Source: Casuarius casuarius (taxonomy: Eukaryota; Chordata; Aves; Casuariiformes; Casuariidae). From it: a stretch of DNA of 64,000 bases. The stretch's first letter is position 1; each line of letters opens with the position of its first letter. The position numbers and the translations under genes were made by a program. Positions 49,093 to 61,442 of this stretch are shown here, piece by piece. Where the stretch lies: positions 501,804 to 565,803 of the forward strand of contig PTFA01000311.1 in the NCBI GenBank assembly GCA_003342895.1, written 5' to 3'. The notes under the pieces were generated by a model. That model saw only the letters and a list, made by a program, of their open reading frames with translations, made no database searches and had not been told where the DNA came from.

Positions 49093-52000
49093 TTCATTGC
49101 AGAATAAGTGTGCAAAAAAAACAATTAACTGTATGGGCAGCCAGAGAGATAAAATTAAAAAGATAGAAGGAGAATAAAACCCCAGAAATGTAGCAGATAT
49201 AGAGGTAAGCATCTTTAAATCAGAAGTAGGACTTAGAGTTTCTGCTCTGCTGCAGTTTCATGTTTATTAAAAGGATTTATCCTGGAATCATCAAGAGTGA
49301 GGCCACTAGCTGTGCAGTTCTCCTCCATTTATCTTACTGATTTCCAAGTTATGAGGATTACAAAATCCAGTCATGCAAACCCCGCCTACAAACCTTTTTG
49401 CAGACTCCGTGAAAAACACATTCTGCAAACAACAAGGAGTTCACTCTTTGTCCTCTCCTACTTCCCTCCCCTCTTCTCTAATTTTTGTTGCACTGTAAGG
49501 AGCAGACAGCTAATGCTAATCAGGCTATTTCTCTCTCACATGAACACTATCATTTCTTCTATGGATTTCTTTTTTTCATAAGAGTGCAGAGGGTAATATA
49601 GAGAAAATCCTCAGAAAAGCAGAGAGATTAACATACAGATTAATGTATATGCTAACGTATGTGGAGCCTATTAACTGCAGGATGCATAATTGCTAATCAC
49701 TCAAGTGCAAAGTCTGCCTTCAGATTGACATATTCCCAAGCTTTGTTTTAGAAATGGCATTCCTTTGTGGGTCATTTTAAAGAAGCAATGCAGCCACTGT
49801 GAAGCTAACTCCTCTTAAAAGAACGGAGGACATACCATTTTTTGGACAAGCGAAAGGACACCATTTAATGTTGAAAGGCGATTTTCTCCTGTATTCCCCT
49901 ATTTATGTCCCAGCTTTAACCTGAGGAGTTGCCTTCAATGTGCCTAGTGTAGTTTGCCCTCTGTATGCCTCACTGATTTGAGGTCTATTAACCTCAAATA
50001 CTGATATTAAGAGAGATGTTTTCCTATTGATGTCAGTGGGCAAACAGGAGGTTTCATATGTTTCACCTCCACTGAAGGGAAAAAAAATGGCAGACTGTTG
50101 AAGCTGGTAGACCAGATTTAGACTGAGTTAGAAGAAGTGTGAGAGTACTAGACAGGAACAGCGTGAGCTGGGAAAGGTGGCAGCGAGGTCACATCTAGCT
50201 TTTGCTGAGACTGAGGATCTTGCTCAGCCTGGGCACTGGGAGCCATTCAGGGAGGGTTGAGCTTGGAAAAGTGTCACTCGTTCACTGCAAAAGCAGGCTC
50301 TGCTGCTGCTGGGCCAAAACCATGCTCACTCGCCTGCTCTCTGGTCCTTACACTAAGGAGTTTGCTGCAGTAGGCAACTGCCTGTTTTGCCTGTGTCCCA
50401 GGCTGACTCTATAAAAGCATTCATGGCCAGTTTCTTACCCTCAGCTAATGCCTATTTGCTGCTGACGATCAGCCAGACCTGCTAATGCACCTGTGCACCT
50501 CAGTGCAAACATTTTATTAGCAGCAACTTTGTCCAGGTTCTGCCTCTCTTTGAGATTTTTCAGGCTACTTTTCTTCACTGTTCTGATTAAGGATGAATAC
50601 AATTGTAACAAGCAAATTAATAAAATCATGGCTAAGGAAGCAGCATCCTTTATTATGATGTAACTGAAACCAATTCTTGTGTATTGATTGGCACTGATCC
50701 TAGAAGTCTCAGGGCACGTAACTGACAATTTTATGGCATTGTTTTAGTAAGTATTTTGGATTTTATTGGTCAAGCACCACATTCTGGTTATACTTTTTTT
50801 TGGTTTCTCTCTGGCTTGATATAGTCACTTATATTATAAAACAATGTGAAGGGTGGTTTTTAATAAGGTGTACTGGCCATGCATTTAATCTTGGAATAAT
50901 AAAAGATTATGGGCAATGAAGTACAGTAATAAAACCATATTTACAGAAGTTATGTACTGGGCATTCCTATTTGTAGCACAGCTATTAAACCCTAATGGAT
51001 GTGTTTTCAAGTAAGTTATTTGTGTAGCATTTTTCTCCTGTAGCACATGGCAAATATCATAAAGGGGTGATTTTCCACAAACTGAAGTATGGTAAAAAAG
51101 AGTTACCAGGCCCAATTCCTTAACGTATTTTGGACCCTGATTTTCTGTTGTTATAGGAAATGGGCCCCTTTACATTCCAGGCAAGAATAATAGAGCTCCA
51201 GGTCTTTCAGATTACCTGAGAATTTTGAAAAGGAGTGAACATGTTTCCTTTCAGTTTTCCCTGCTTAAACCTAATGGAAGTATCTGACACATACTTAAAT
51301 ATAGAGGCATAATGGAATTTAGAGTCCATGCACAGGGAAAAATGGCACCCCTCTCTATCCACTGTTTGAATATATTGATTATTAATTGTCTGTGAGATAG
51401 AACCTGCAGAGGAAGCCCTTTCTTTGCATCCCATACACTGACACAGGCAGAAGACAGGTGACAGTCCCCTGACATAACCTTCCTCTCACAGAGGTCTGGG
51501 AGCTCACCAGGAGACTGTGGCAGATGTGCAGATCTCTCTCAGTGTCCTGTCCATTACACTACATCCCCAGGGAGAGATGCATGCTGAACATAGTCCTGTG
51601 CCAAGAATGAGGTCTGACTCATGGTGAAGGGCTACTCCAGACAACATGGAAGTACTTGGGAAGCCATTTGGTAGGAACCCTGTCTGTAGGTGACAAGACT
51701 CAATACAAGGCCTTCTGTGCAAACTGCTCTGCTGTGCTGGGTTTTGTGTGGGAAGAAACTAAATCTATAAAGGAGGGCCAAAAAAACTCCCCATGTTGTT
51801 TTAACCCACAGGTGGAGACAGCACTCGGAGGCAGTCTGGCTTCTACCATCCCACTTCTACTGCATGTGGCACTAGGGCCCACAAAGTGGGCAGTGGTCAA
51901 GGCAGTGGGGTGGAAGGAGAACCCCTGATTCATGATATTTTTGTATGCTTTAATGCATTTGCGGGCATCATTTTTCTGACAGAGCAGTGTGGTGTAATAG

Positions 52001-53612
52001 GCAGCGCAGAACAGAAGATGCTATGTGCACAGACCTAATGTGGTAGGGGAGACACATTTTGAATATTGTTATTTAATTAGATCCAAAGCATCTGAGCAAG
52101 AAGGCAAAATTAGTATTGCAGTTTAATGGAATAGTGAGAGATGCATTACCTAGCTAGATATTTGAATTAAAAATGCAAGTAAGTGGGAGTTTCGAGCAGT
52201 GGCTTATGAAACTCTATTCTTCCTCTTTTTCCATGTGGCTACTTTTGGTTTGCATGCCTGCCTTTTTGCAGGGTTAGCCTAATTACTTTTTTTCCCATGG
52301 GTAAGATATTGTAAATGCACACAGAGGATATAGCACACACCATATGTATGTTTGCTTTAGCATAGAAATATATATTAATTCACTCATGTACATACAGGCA
52401 TGACTTATTTATATATGCGTTTATGTGCATACACATTCACATGCACACAGAATATCCAATGTTTTAAGCCACTGGAGATTTGTTTTAAGCATCTGTATTT
52501 TCAGAATGCTTCCTTCAGCTATCAACCACAATAGTAAATAAGCCTTCCTCTACCTGATTTGCTCCGGTAAAGCTGCCCTGCCATCACTGACCTGAAATCT
52601 CAGCAAGCTGATGGGCAGATCTTGTTTCTGATGTGCATTTTGATGAGCCTTCAGTACAAATCCAATCTGGGTTGCAAGCTAGCTGATGCATGGCTGGCCT
52701 CTTGCTCATTTAACACAACCATATTTTTCTCATTCCACATACCAAATTCTCTTTAAGGGTCTCTGTTCAGCCTAAAGTGGAAAACAAAATATACTTCAGC
52801 TTATTTGAGGAATCTGTACATAAGAGCAAGCAAAAAGAAAAAACTGCACACATTTTTTCGGCCATAATTCAGTATACAGATGGTAACGATAGGAGGTGTT
52901 GGTTGCAAGAAACGAGTTGTTCAGGAAGACTTGCTTGGCTGAATTTTGATTTTGTTTCCAGCAGACCTCCTCACATGGTATTGTTTATGCAAATATACCC
53001 TCTTTTCAAAAAGCGTCTGGCTTCAGAAAACCCCTGGCAGTAGAGCACAAAAGCTAAGTTGTACAGCAGCTAGCAGACCTGAAAAGACAGGCTGAAAGGA
53101 GCAATGGATGCAATATGCAGGCAGCCAGACAAACAGAAGAACCATTCTTTTCTGGGTACCAGTGGTGTGTGGAGAAGGCAGCCTACCCTAGAGAGAGAAA
53201 GAAAAGGCCCTGAGAGAGGGGTAACTGCCCTGCTCCTATAGAAAAAAGAAGAGGCCAAAGGGACCAGGGCCAAGGATTCTAGACACAGCTATGTTTAAGA
53301 TATAAAACTGCTTTAACCCACTTCTAGGACCTCTTGTGGTGTTGCTAAGTTTGCCAAGGGAAAATTAAGCTGAAAGCAAATCTAATTTGCTCATAGGTAG
53401 GCAAGATGAAAATGGAGAAAGTGGAACAATTCCTACAGTAACATTCTGACCTCCAGGAATGAATTAAGATGTTTTCTTTATGCTTTATCAAATAAGGACA
53501 CTGGCAAATATTTTCCCAGCAACAAACATTTAGCTGGGGTGCAGTTTATGCACACAAATGCACTTACATGCAGTCACATATGAAGAGAGAGTGTGTGCAA
53601 GAATGTTCCATT

Positions 53613-53635
53613 ATGCACATATGTAATATGTGCAT
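53613..53635. repeat. Perfect inverted repeat, 10-bp arms, 3-nt loop
   Basis: ATGCACATAT and its exact reverse complement flank GTA, forming a compact hairpin within a CA/TG-rich neighbourhood (53550-53640). Confidence 0.8.
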
Positions 53636-55027
53636 TTCAGCATACATAGTGGCAAATATGACATAGTAAGAATTCTGAATGTAATTTAATTTTATATAAA
53701 CGTATTTTTCACCCATCAAGTGTTATATTTTTGCTGATAATCTAAAAGCTTCGTAGAACGCAACCGTTTCCTGCTGAGCAACCGTATATAGAGAGTGCAT
53801 TCTTTTATAACTTAACATTATCATGTACCTGACAAAACCACTGTCAGTGACCAATATTTTTGTATGTGTCCTTAAATATTTGAGATAACACTTCACAGAA
53901 AAACATTTTAAAGAAAAAGCTATTAATTTTAGTTTCCTAATAGATTCACATTTTTGCATATATTTTCCCAAGTGATGCATACAAGTAGAGCAGGTGTGTT
54001 TAGCACACAGAACACATACAATCTCAGAAACTTCCAATATCAAATTGTATGCATAACTGCAAATTCAACTGTAGATGCATTTAATCTATTTCATTTGGTG
54101 ATTTCAAAGGATATCATATGTTATAAAGAAGCCATCACCTCTGTTAAGTGAAAATTTTGTCACGTCGTTCCTAGGTTGAATAAATGAATAACATATTTTT
54201 AATTTCACTGGTTCTGGATGCACATCTTTTAAACGGAAGAACAACTCTAGAATGAACAGCACTGAAAAAAACATCTTGAATTGCGGTTCTGCAAAATCTG
54301 GTCATTAATTCAACCTTAGATCTTCTTTTTATGCCAGAAAATCTGAAAACTGAGTACAAGAGACAGTGGCATCATCTGCATTTCAGTGGCCTGCCTTCAA
54401 TATAAAAGCTATCTTCTTATCTCTCTGTTTTGTCCCCCTACAAGAACAGTAACAGAGAGAAGGCTTTTTTGGAGGATTTGGTGTTAGAGTGAGGAGTTAT
54501 TTGCCATCTGCCATCAGCATGTATTTTGCATATCAATAAAAAAAATTAATAAACTAATTTCAGGCATATATGATACAGTTAATGTGGAAGGCCCATTGTT
54601 AGGGGAGAAATAGTATATTCTTATCAGTGGCTTTAAACAGCTATTCATCATTTCTAAAGGGCAATTATTTGGAATCTATTAAACTGGAATTCATAATACC
54701 CCTGCATTCTGAATTTTAAATAGAAATCTGTATTTAGATGAAGGAATACATTAGTATAAGTCATTAGAGCACTGAAAATCCATGACTTGTTCATTTTTCA
54801 CTCACTTTTTTTTGCAGAGAATATGAAGTACCAAGGATCTGAGCATTTAAAGAAAACAAAATCTCCCTAAATTTTGCCTTTTTGGGGAGAGAGTTTTAGA
54901 TAACAGCATATTCCACTCTTTATTCACATTGTTTCAGTTATTACAAATTACTGCTGAGAAAGTAAATTATGCATCAAAAGTGTTTCAGTAAACAAGCAGA
55001 AGAAAGAAAGATAGCCAGGTAGATAGG

Positions 55028-55052
55028 CAGAGAGACAGACAGACAGACAGAT
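55028..55052 (+). repeat. (CAGA)n microsatellite
   Basis: Five near-perfect AGAC/CAGA units, preceded by GAAA and GATA-like units from about 55000. Ordinary simple repeat. Confidence 0.85.
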
Positions 55053-55557
55053 GGATGCTATTGTATTTAGATGTTGGGCAGTGTAGAAATAAAAGATTTT
55101 GGCTCTGAAATGTTTATTTGACATGTTAAAGGACAAAGGACAACTATTTCTTGTCAAACGTTTTCTAATGGTTGTTTAATTTTAATGTGCTGCTCATTTA
55201 AAGTCATTTTTAGAAAGCTAGATGGGTATCAGTGAATGAAAAAACTGATTCATAAAACATAACAGGGAATGATGAGAGGACTGGAGATAGAAGCTGTTCA
55301 TCAACCCAGTAAATTCTGACGAATCTTTCACCAGAGGCCCACAAAGAAACAAAGTGAGGAAACGTCCAGGACCCAAGAGAGATAAATAGATGAGCTATAT
55401 GTCACCATCACATACTGCACATTTTTTCACAGTAAATCTGTCTTAAGAAATAAAAAAGTACAGCATATTGATATGTTTCATCTGCCTTGGAACTGCGTGA
55501 ACACCAATCACTTAAGCAAACACCCTGTTAAACATCAATTTTTACGGGAAGCTGTTC

Positions 55558-55605
55558 AACACATACATACACATGCACACATGCATGTGCATGTGCGTGT
55601 GCACA
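55558..55605. repeat. Alternating purine-pyrimidine tract, Z-DNA prone
   Basis: Nearly 50 bp of ACATAC, ACATGC, ATGCATGTGC and GTGCGTGTGC units with almost strict alternation. It includes the 12-bp palindrome CACATGCATGTG. Good Z-DNA or cruciform geometry; no gene adjoins it. Confidence 0.75.
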
Positions 55606-57585
55606 GCTATGTACCAAGATATTTCCCAGCAAGAAACTAAATCTAGTGAATTTGATTTATAGAAAACAATTAACCAATAACATGAGAACATGACCTCTGT
55701 ATCTGCTGTTCTCTAGGATCTTGCCACTCATTAATATATAGCCACAATAAAAATGACTGTATGGAAGTAAAGGTCATGCTTCAGCTTTGCGAACCTGGTG
55801 CTTTATTATCTCTGCAAGGAGGATGTTGTTACTGTGTTTATGTAGAAACAGAAAGAAACTACACACAAATAGTGAGGTATTAAATAAGCTTTCCGGGCTC
55901 CGCGTTGTAGTGCTATGGATGGGTGGGGAAGATGGCAGCTGCATACTCCCTCTGCATTGTGCCATGAGTAGGCACAGACCCCACCAGACCTCCCACGCGG
56001 AGAGCACCAGGACTGTCCTGTGGGACCAAGTGACTGCCAGGCCCTTGGAGTGTGTTTGTGTAGAGGATGGAATGGGCTGAAACTGAGGAAAAATTTCCAT
56101 GTTCCCTGAGAAAACCAAGCAGTTAATTTCTGACAAGCTTTATTGCTTTATTATTATAGCTTTTTATTATGGCTTTAGAGAGGGAGAGACTTATTTGTGG
56201 TTCAAGTGCTGTGGCTTGTGTTGGGTTCAGGGTTCCAGAAGCTCCCAGGCGAGGATACATTTTTGTCAAGAAGAACTTTCCTGAATTACTTTTCAATACC
56301 AAGGCCAACATTCTCCTTCACTGCAGGAAGCAGAAGGCCACTGACATATTTCTAGGTACAGAATGGTGCTGGCACTCTTGCAAGAGCATTAAAAAACTAG
56401 ATCTTAGATAAACTAGATTTCACTAGGTCAGGCTCCCTACAGATAGGGTTGTGCTATCCTTGGCCACCTGTTACCCTGTTTATGATACTTTACTGATGCA
56501 TGATACATGATTACATGATACATTAATCTAAGCTGAGACTTCTCTACGTAAGAAATTTGCACTGGTTTTGCATAACGTGGTCTCAGATGTACTTCATGAG
56601 CTCAGCCTCATGACCCAGCTACCATGCTTTGACAACATTAAGCATTTTGGCTTGATCACGGTAATGGTCAGATGTCCATTTACAATCATGGCAAACACAA
56701 GACAATCTGACTAAGGATAACTTGCAGTAAAAGAAATTCTGGTTTAATTTCACAATATAACATATGATACATAGTTAAGAGAAAACACGCAGCCACTGGG
56801 GGCCTGAGATTCCTTTCTCCTTGTGCTATCACATATCAGGCCAGACACTGCTCAAGTGATGCATTATAATGTGGGAAGTCAAGAGGATTGTTTGGATATC
56901 TGTGTCTAACTTCAACTGATGCAAAATTCCTGCCTGGAAAATCTTATACAGTTTTCAGCATGCTTCTTTACGTTCCTCCTGACTTGCTGAAAAGAAGTCA
57001 ATTTTAAATAATGCCAAGATAACCCAAAACATATCATTTTGTGTAGCAGCAATTGCAGCGGTTTGAAAACACAGCTTTAGTTAAACAGACAGAAGCAGTA
57101 GAAGGTTTAGAGGGTAGTCTTTGGTCTCAGTGATGTTTTTGGAAGCCAGGCAACAAGATATGGGAAAAGATAATGATCTCGTGGGTGAAGAACTACTGAA
57201 TGGGGTGCACAATACCAAGCACTCCTGCCCTGCTCCAGCAAAGCAGTTATGTTCAACTTAACAGCACAAGAATTATGTTTGTTTTAACTGGAACTATTCA
57301 TGTGGCTTAAACTTAGGCATGTGCATAAGAAGCACTTGCTGGGTTGCGCCCAGTGCACTCATCCCTTTACAAAGTTATTCGCAGCATGAGTGGCTTAGGA
57401 TCAGGTCAATATTGTTAGTAGCTCCCAACCCCAATTAGAAACCTAGATAGAGAATGGGCCAGATGTCTAAAGAATTTACGGTCATATTTTTAATGTATGC
57501 TTGAAACACATCTAGAGAGCGTTCTCCATTAATTGTCATCTTGTTAAGTTTAATATATTAATGACTTCTTTTCTGTCTTGTGCAG

Positions 57586-57655
57586 TATTCAGCACATGAG
57601 AGAGAATATCACTGCAGAACTGTCTACCTTGTCAGCAAAACAACCTGCAGAATGA
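57586..57655 (+). CDS. Candidate terminal coding exon (alternative B)
   Basis: A good pyrimidine tract and acceptor (CTTCTTTTCTGTCTTGTGCAG) precede 57586. Its first base would complete the Thr codon left open at 3333, and 22 codons run to a TGA at 57653-57655. The tail contains RENITAELSTLSAKQPAE, which is helix-like and contains another N-x-T sequon. An AATAAA lies 190 bp downstream. Against it: the same sequence is also open in a second frame, the intron would be 54 kb, and other acceptors are equally phase-compatible. Confidence 0.2.
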
Positions 57656-57842
57656 ATTGCTACTGAATCTAAATTTAGGTATCAAGAGACAATACGCTGA
57701 GCAAGTGAAAACACAGAAGCAAAGCAACATGCCGTGGTTGCATGGATATATGGATACGAGCAGTCACAACAGACACAGGTAAGCTGGTGAATAGACAGAG
57801 GTCTTGCACTTGTTCATGATTTATACAGAAATCAAGGATCTA

Positions 57843-57848
57843 AATAAA
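57843..57848 (+). terminator. AATAAA polyadenylation hexamer
   Basis: Canonical hexamer in the right position to end a transcript through candidate exon B. No clear GU-rich element follows, and AATAAA is common by chance in AT-rich DNA. Confidence 0.2.
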
Positions 57849-58848
57849 GCTGATCTATCAACAGATAATCAAGCTGTCAAGAAAACTTTGAATGGCAGAA
57901 CAAATTCAAGAAATCTTCTCTGTGTAGCAAAAGAGGCTTCAGAAGATAAACGGCATGCCCCCTTGTAGTAAGTGCTAAAGAGTGGAAGGAATGGCTTTCC
58001 AGTGGCAGAACATACTGAAAAAAGAATGTGCTTTCTCCCCTCCCGTGCGTTTTTATTCCAGCTCCAGCAAAATTTATATATTTATATATGCATTTTTTTC
58101 CCAAGAGAAATAAGACATCCCAGTTATGTCATAGTGGAGAGGTTTGGGCTTCCTCTGCACTTTACCCAGCTTTGTACAGAAATCACTACAGATCTCACAA
58201 TGCAGAAGACTAGTGAGTGAAGGAGGCCACACTACCAACAGCAGCATCAGGAGCAGCTGCACTGTGGAGAAAAAATAACCCCTCCCCACCCTCCTTTTGG
58301 GCCTCACTTCTAGAAAGTTTGTTGGAAGGATCCACATGGGTGGCAAAGATGTAAAACTCTACCTAAATCCAAGGACGTGGTGTGTTTTACTAAGCACCCC
58401 ACTTCCCTCCCCCTCCAAACCCAAGAAACAAGAATAAAGCAGTCTGACAGACTGCATTCTTCTTGTGTGATGTTTCAGTCCCCTTATAAGGAAAAGAAAC
58501 TGTGGCATAATTAATACATGGGATGGATGGTTGAAGACATTATTGAATTGTTAAACTGGAGGATAAACTGTAGTGAAAATATTTTTAGTCCCTGGGCCTT
58601 TATCACTGTATAGTCATGGTCAGCCGTTTTGGATAAATTATAGAAAAAGGAATGTAAATCTTCCTGAAATTTACAATGCAGAATATAATTCAGCGTATAG
58701 TTTTCTCCTGTTCATGAATGTGTAATAATGAATACTGTATTATGCTAGTTCTGGAATGCATAGGGGCATTTATTGTTTGCCAGTAAGGATACTTGGCAAA
58801 ATAATGAAGGTTATCCGTGTAATTTCCTTGTAAATCTTCTGGTTCCCT

Positions 58849-58849
58849 N
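58849..58849. other. Undetermined base (N)
   Basis: The only ambiguous base in the window, in ordinary AT-rich sequence. It shows that the source is an assembly with at least one unresolved position. Confidence 0.95.
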
Positions 58850-60424
58850 TGGAAGTCCTTTGGGGGATTGTAGGAAACATTGCTCTGTACAATTCTCTTT
58901 GCTGAAAATTTTAATATTTTAATCAGAAAGGGGAAAAAAAAGAATAACAGAGGGTTTGATAATCAGAATGACCCCTATACCCAGACAGATGTGTTTGCCT
59001 GTGGATATTGCAAAGACCATATATCATGTTTAAGTTTCTAATACTTATCATTACTGGCTTAGGTAGTGAAACCATGTGCATGTTCTTTTTGTGGAGGGAG
59101 ATGACTGTTAGTCATCTGTAATTGAAACGAATGGGAATCTTGGCAGCATCTTCACAACGAGATGGATCAGGCTGGTAATGTGTTGTACAAAACACCTTCT
59201 TTCCTTAGTGACTTTGGAGACTCTCGGTTTACTTCCTTCCCTTTATGTGAAAGTGGACTGCTCTGCTACTTTGTTGAGCTGGCAAATGTTTGCACGTTTG
59301 CACTATGCTAAACCTTGCATCTAAATCGTCTTCCTAAATCAATGCTCTACACAGTAGGTCTGACACATTTGACATGTACTCGACTTCCTGAGATTGAACA
59401 GGTTGTTTCCTTAGCACACAAGCCTCAGTGGGTCATGTGTCGCAGGAAAGCCAGAAAAATGTAGCGCTCTTGGAATCTATCTTTGCCCAAGAAATCTCAG
59501 ACAGAAATCTGGGACCCCTATCTGAAATGAATGGAGGAGAATTCAGAGCAAGTATGAGGCCACCTCTTTCAAATCCAATTTTTGTAGCCTCACTGAGAAG
59601 AAACATCGCCCCCTTGCTACAGGCCAGGTTGAATGGTTTCTGTAACCACTGAAGTGAGAATGAAGCAAAGCTGTCCTTCAAGACATTGAACCAAGGGTTT
59701 TGGTTGGGTCAATGTTTTTCTAAATACATGAAAAAAAAATATATATCCCATACCCATATTTAGCAAAATAGATCCAATCAGTGTCAGTAGTTAAACACCA
59801 TCTTGGTCTGTTTCATTAATATGGACAGTGCTTAACTTTTAAAAGATTTTATAATGTTATGTGCTTTATCAGAAACAGGTGAATAGAGATTTCAGGTAAT
59901 AATTATAGTCATTAAGAAAAAAAGGGGAGAAGGGCAAATAAGGCAGAGCATTCCTTATGCTGTGTATGATAAGAAGACAGAGGCATCATACAAGGCGTTA
60001 CTGAGTAGGAAACATTTGAAATTTTCATGAAGAGCTGTTTGAAAAACAAATGAAAAAAGGCAGATAAAATCCCCCATTATTAGCTAATGTAAGTGTACGA
60101 ATTTCAGCGTGCAGCATGCTTGCTACAGATAGTCATGGTTTATTGTTACAGTGAATTAATAACATTGTCACAATGGATAACATCACATATTCAGGCTATC
60201 CAAGTGATAGGAAAACCATTAAGGTTTCACAATAGCAGAGGTTCCTTAGAATTTTTTAAAAAAATCATCAAGTTAAATTCTTCAGTGGTGAACAGCGTAA
60301 CCTCAGCCTACTGCAACAGACGAAAGCACTCAAGAGCACAATGCCTGTTTGTAGGAGATACACGCTTTGCGTGCAAAACCTTAAGTCGATTTTGATCTTG
60401 CTGATTGAATTTAGGGTGGATACT

Positions 60425-60439
60425 AAAAAAAAAAAAAAA
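60425..60439 (+). repeat. A homopolymer (15)
   Basis: Fifteen consecutive A residues. No retroposed body is recognisable upstream. Confidence 0.85.
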
Positions 60440-61290
60440 TCACCTTTTGTGCACTTGATATTTTCAGTGGAAGGAGCACTAGATATTGCAATATCTATCT
60501 CCTCCTCATCCAATGAAATAAAAATTCATGAGTCTACTCCATAGGTTTAGCTTCTCATCAGTTTCATACAAAACTTATTACCATTTCGTTCACTTTCCCC
60601 CATCACCTCCAAAATAGGTCCTCTGAATCTGTGTCTACAACAATGCACACCTTCTTTCTCAAAGTTAATAAATAATTTAGATTTCTTTTACTACTCACAA
60701 ATTAGTGAAGCAAAATTAGTTAAGTGAGTTTGAGGAATGTCTAGTCAACTGAATGACTTCGAATTTACACCATATATGTAGCATTTATGGATTTTTTAAA
60801 TAGTTGGGAGAAAAACAGTTTTTTTCACTTTCTTTAAAAAAAAAACATTTGAATGAAAATCAATGTTTTCTGGTAAATTGCTTATTGAATTTAAACTTTA
60901 ATTGTTACTTGAAGAAGAAGGAAATGGTTTAGAATAATGTATTTAGTGCCTAGAAAGTACTACTAGGTACAGTTATGACAGAAATAATTATAAATAATTC
61001 TAAGCAGAAAAAAAGCCTTTTCAGCCTTATGGATATGGCTTGCTGTACACAGTGAATGCACCTTAAGGGCATTATGTTGTCTGTTGATATGTCTTTCACA
61101 CCCACATATCATTAAAATGTTGAAAATATCTGAAATACAGTCAACATATTGACCTGGAAGCAGGAAATCAGGAAGTGTACAGCTCTAAAGGGTCATGTAA
61201 AAAGGATTTAAAGTTGTAGTTTAGATAGAAGAAACACATATTTCTAAAAAAAGAAATGGCTTAGTTGCATTAATATGACACCATCATAGT

Positions 61291-61442
61291 TTTGCCAGAG
61301 AGGCTGTGGAATCTCCATCCTTGGAGATGTTCAAAACTCAACTGGACAAGCCCTGAGCAACCTGCTCTAGCCTTGAATATAGCATGAGGTTGGACTAGAT
61401 GACCTCCAGTCTTGCATTACAGCTTCAGTTATTCTATTATTC
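61291..61442 (+). mobile_element. CR1 LINE, short 3'-end fragment
   Basis: A 150-bp CR1 tail: 'gccagagaggctgtggaatc', 'tccatccttggagatgttca', 'aaactcaactggacaagccc', 'tgagcaacctgctctagcc', 'ggttggactagatgacctcc', then a terminal ATTCTATTATTC of the octamer-like type. It is severely 5'-truncated, as most CR1 copies are, and in the same orientation as the copy at 31402-31735. Confidence 0.9.

Larger units (their letters stand above)
41866..57585. other. Long non-coding stretch, no gene seen
   Basis: Mostly AT-rich unique sequence with scattered simple repeats. At 42700-43720, frames of up to 141 codons overlap on both strands without splice support or recognisable domains. The segments 49600-50060 and 54530-54760 have complex, non-repetitive AT-rich sequence of the kind often seen in conserved non-coding elements, but conservation cannot be judged here. 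Confidence 0.5.
57856..61290. other. Non-coding stretch, no gene seen
   Basis: AT-rich unique sequence containing one undetermined base at 58849 and a 15-A run at 60425-60439. The segment 59428-59681 is open on both strands (74 and 82 codons) but has no exon borders. Confidence 0.5.
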
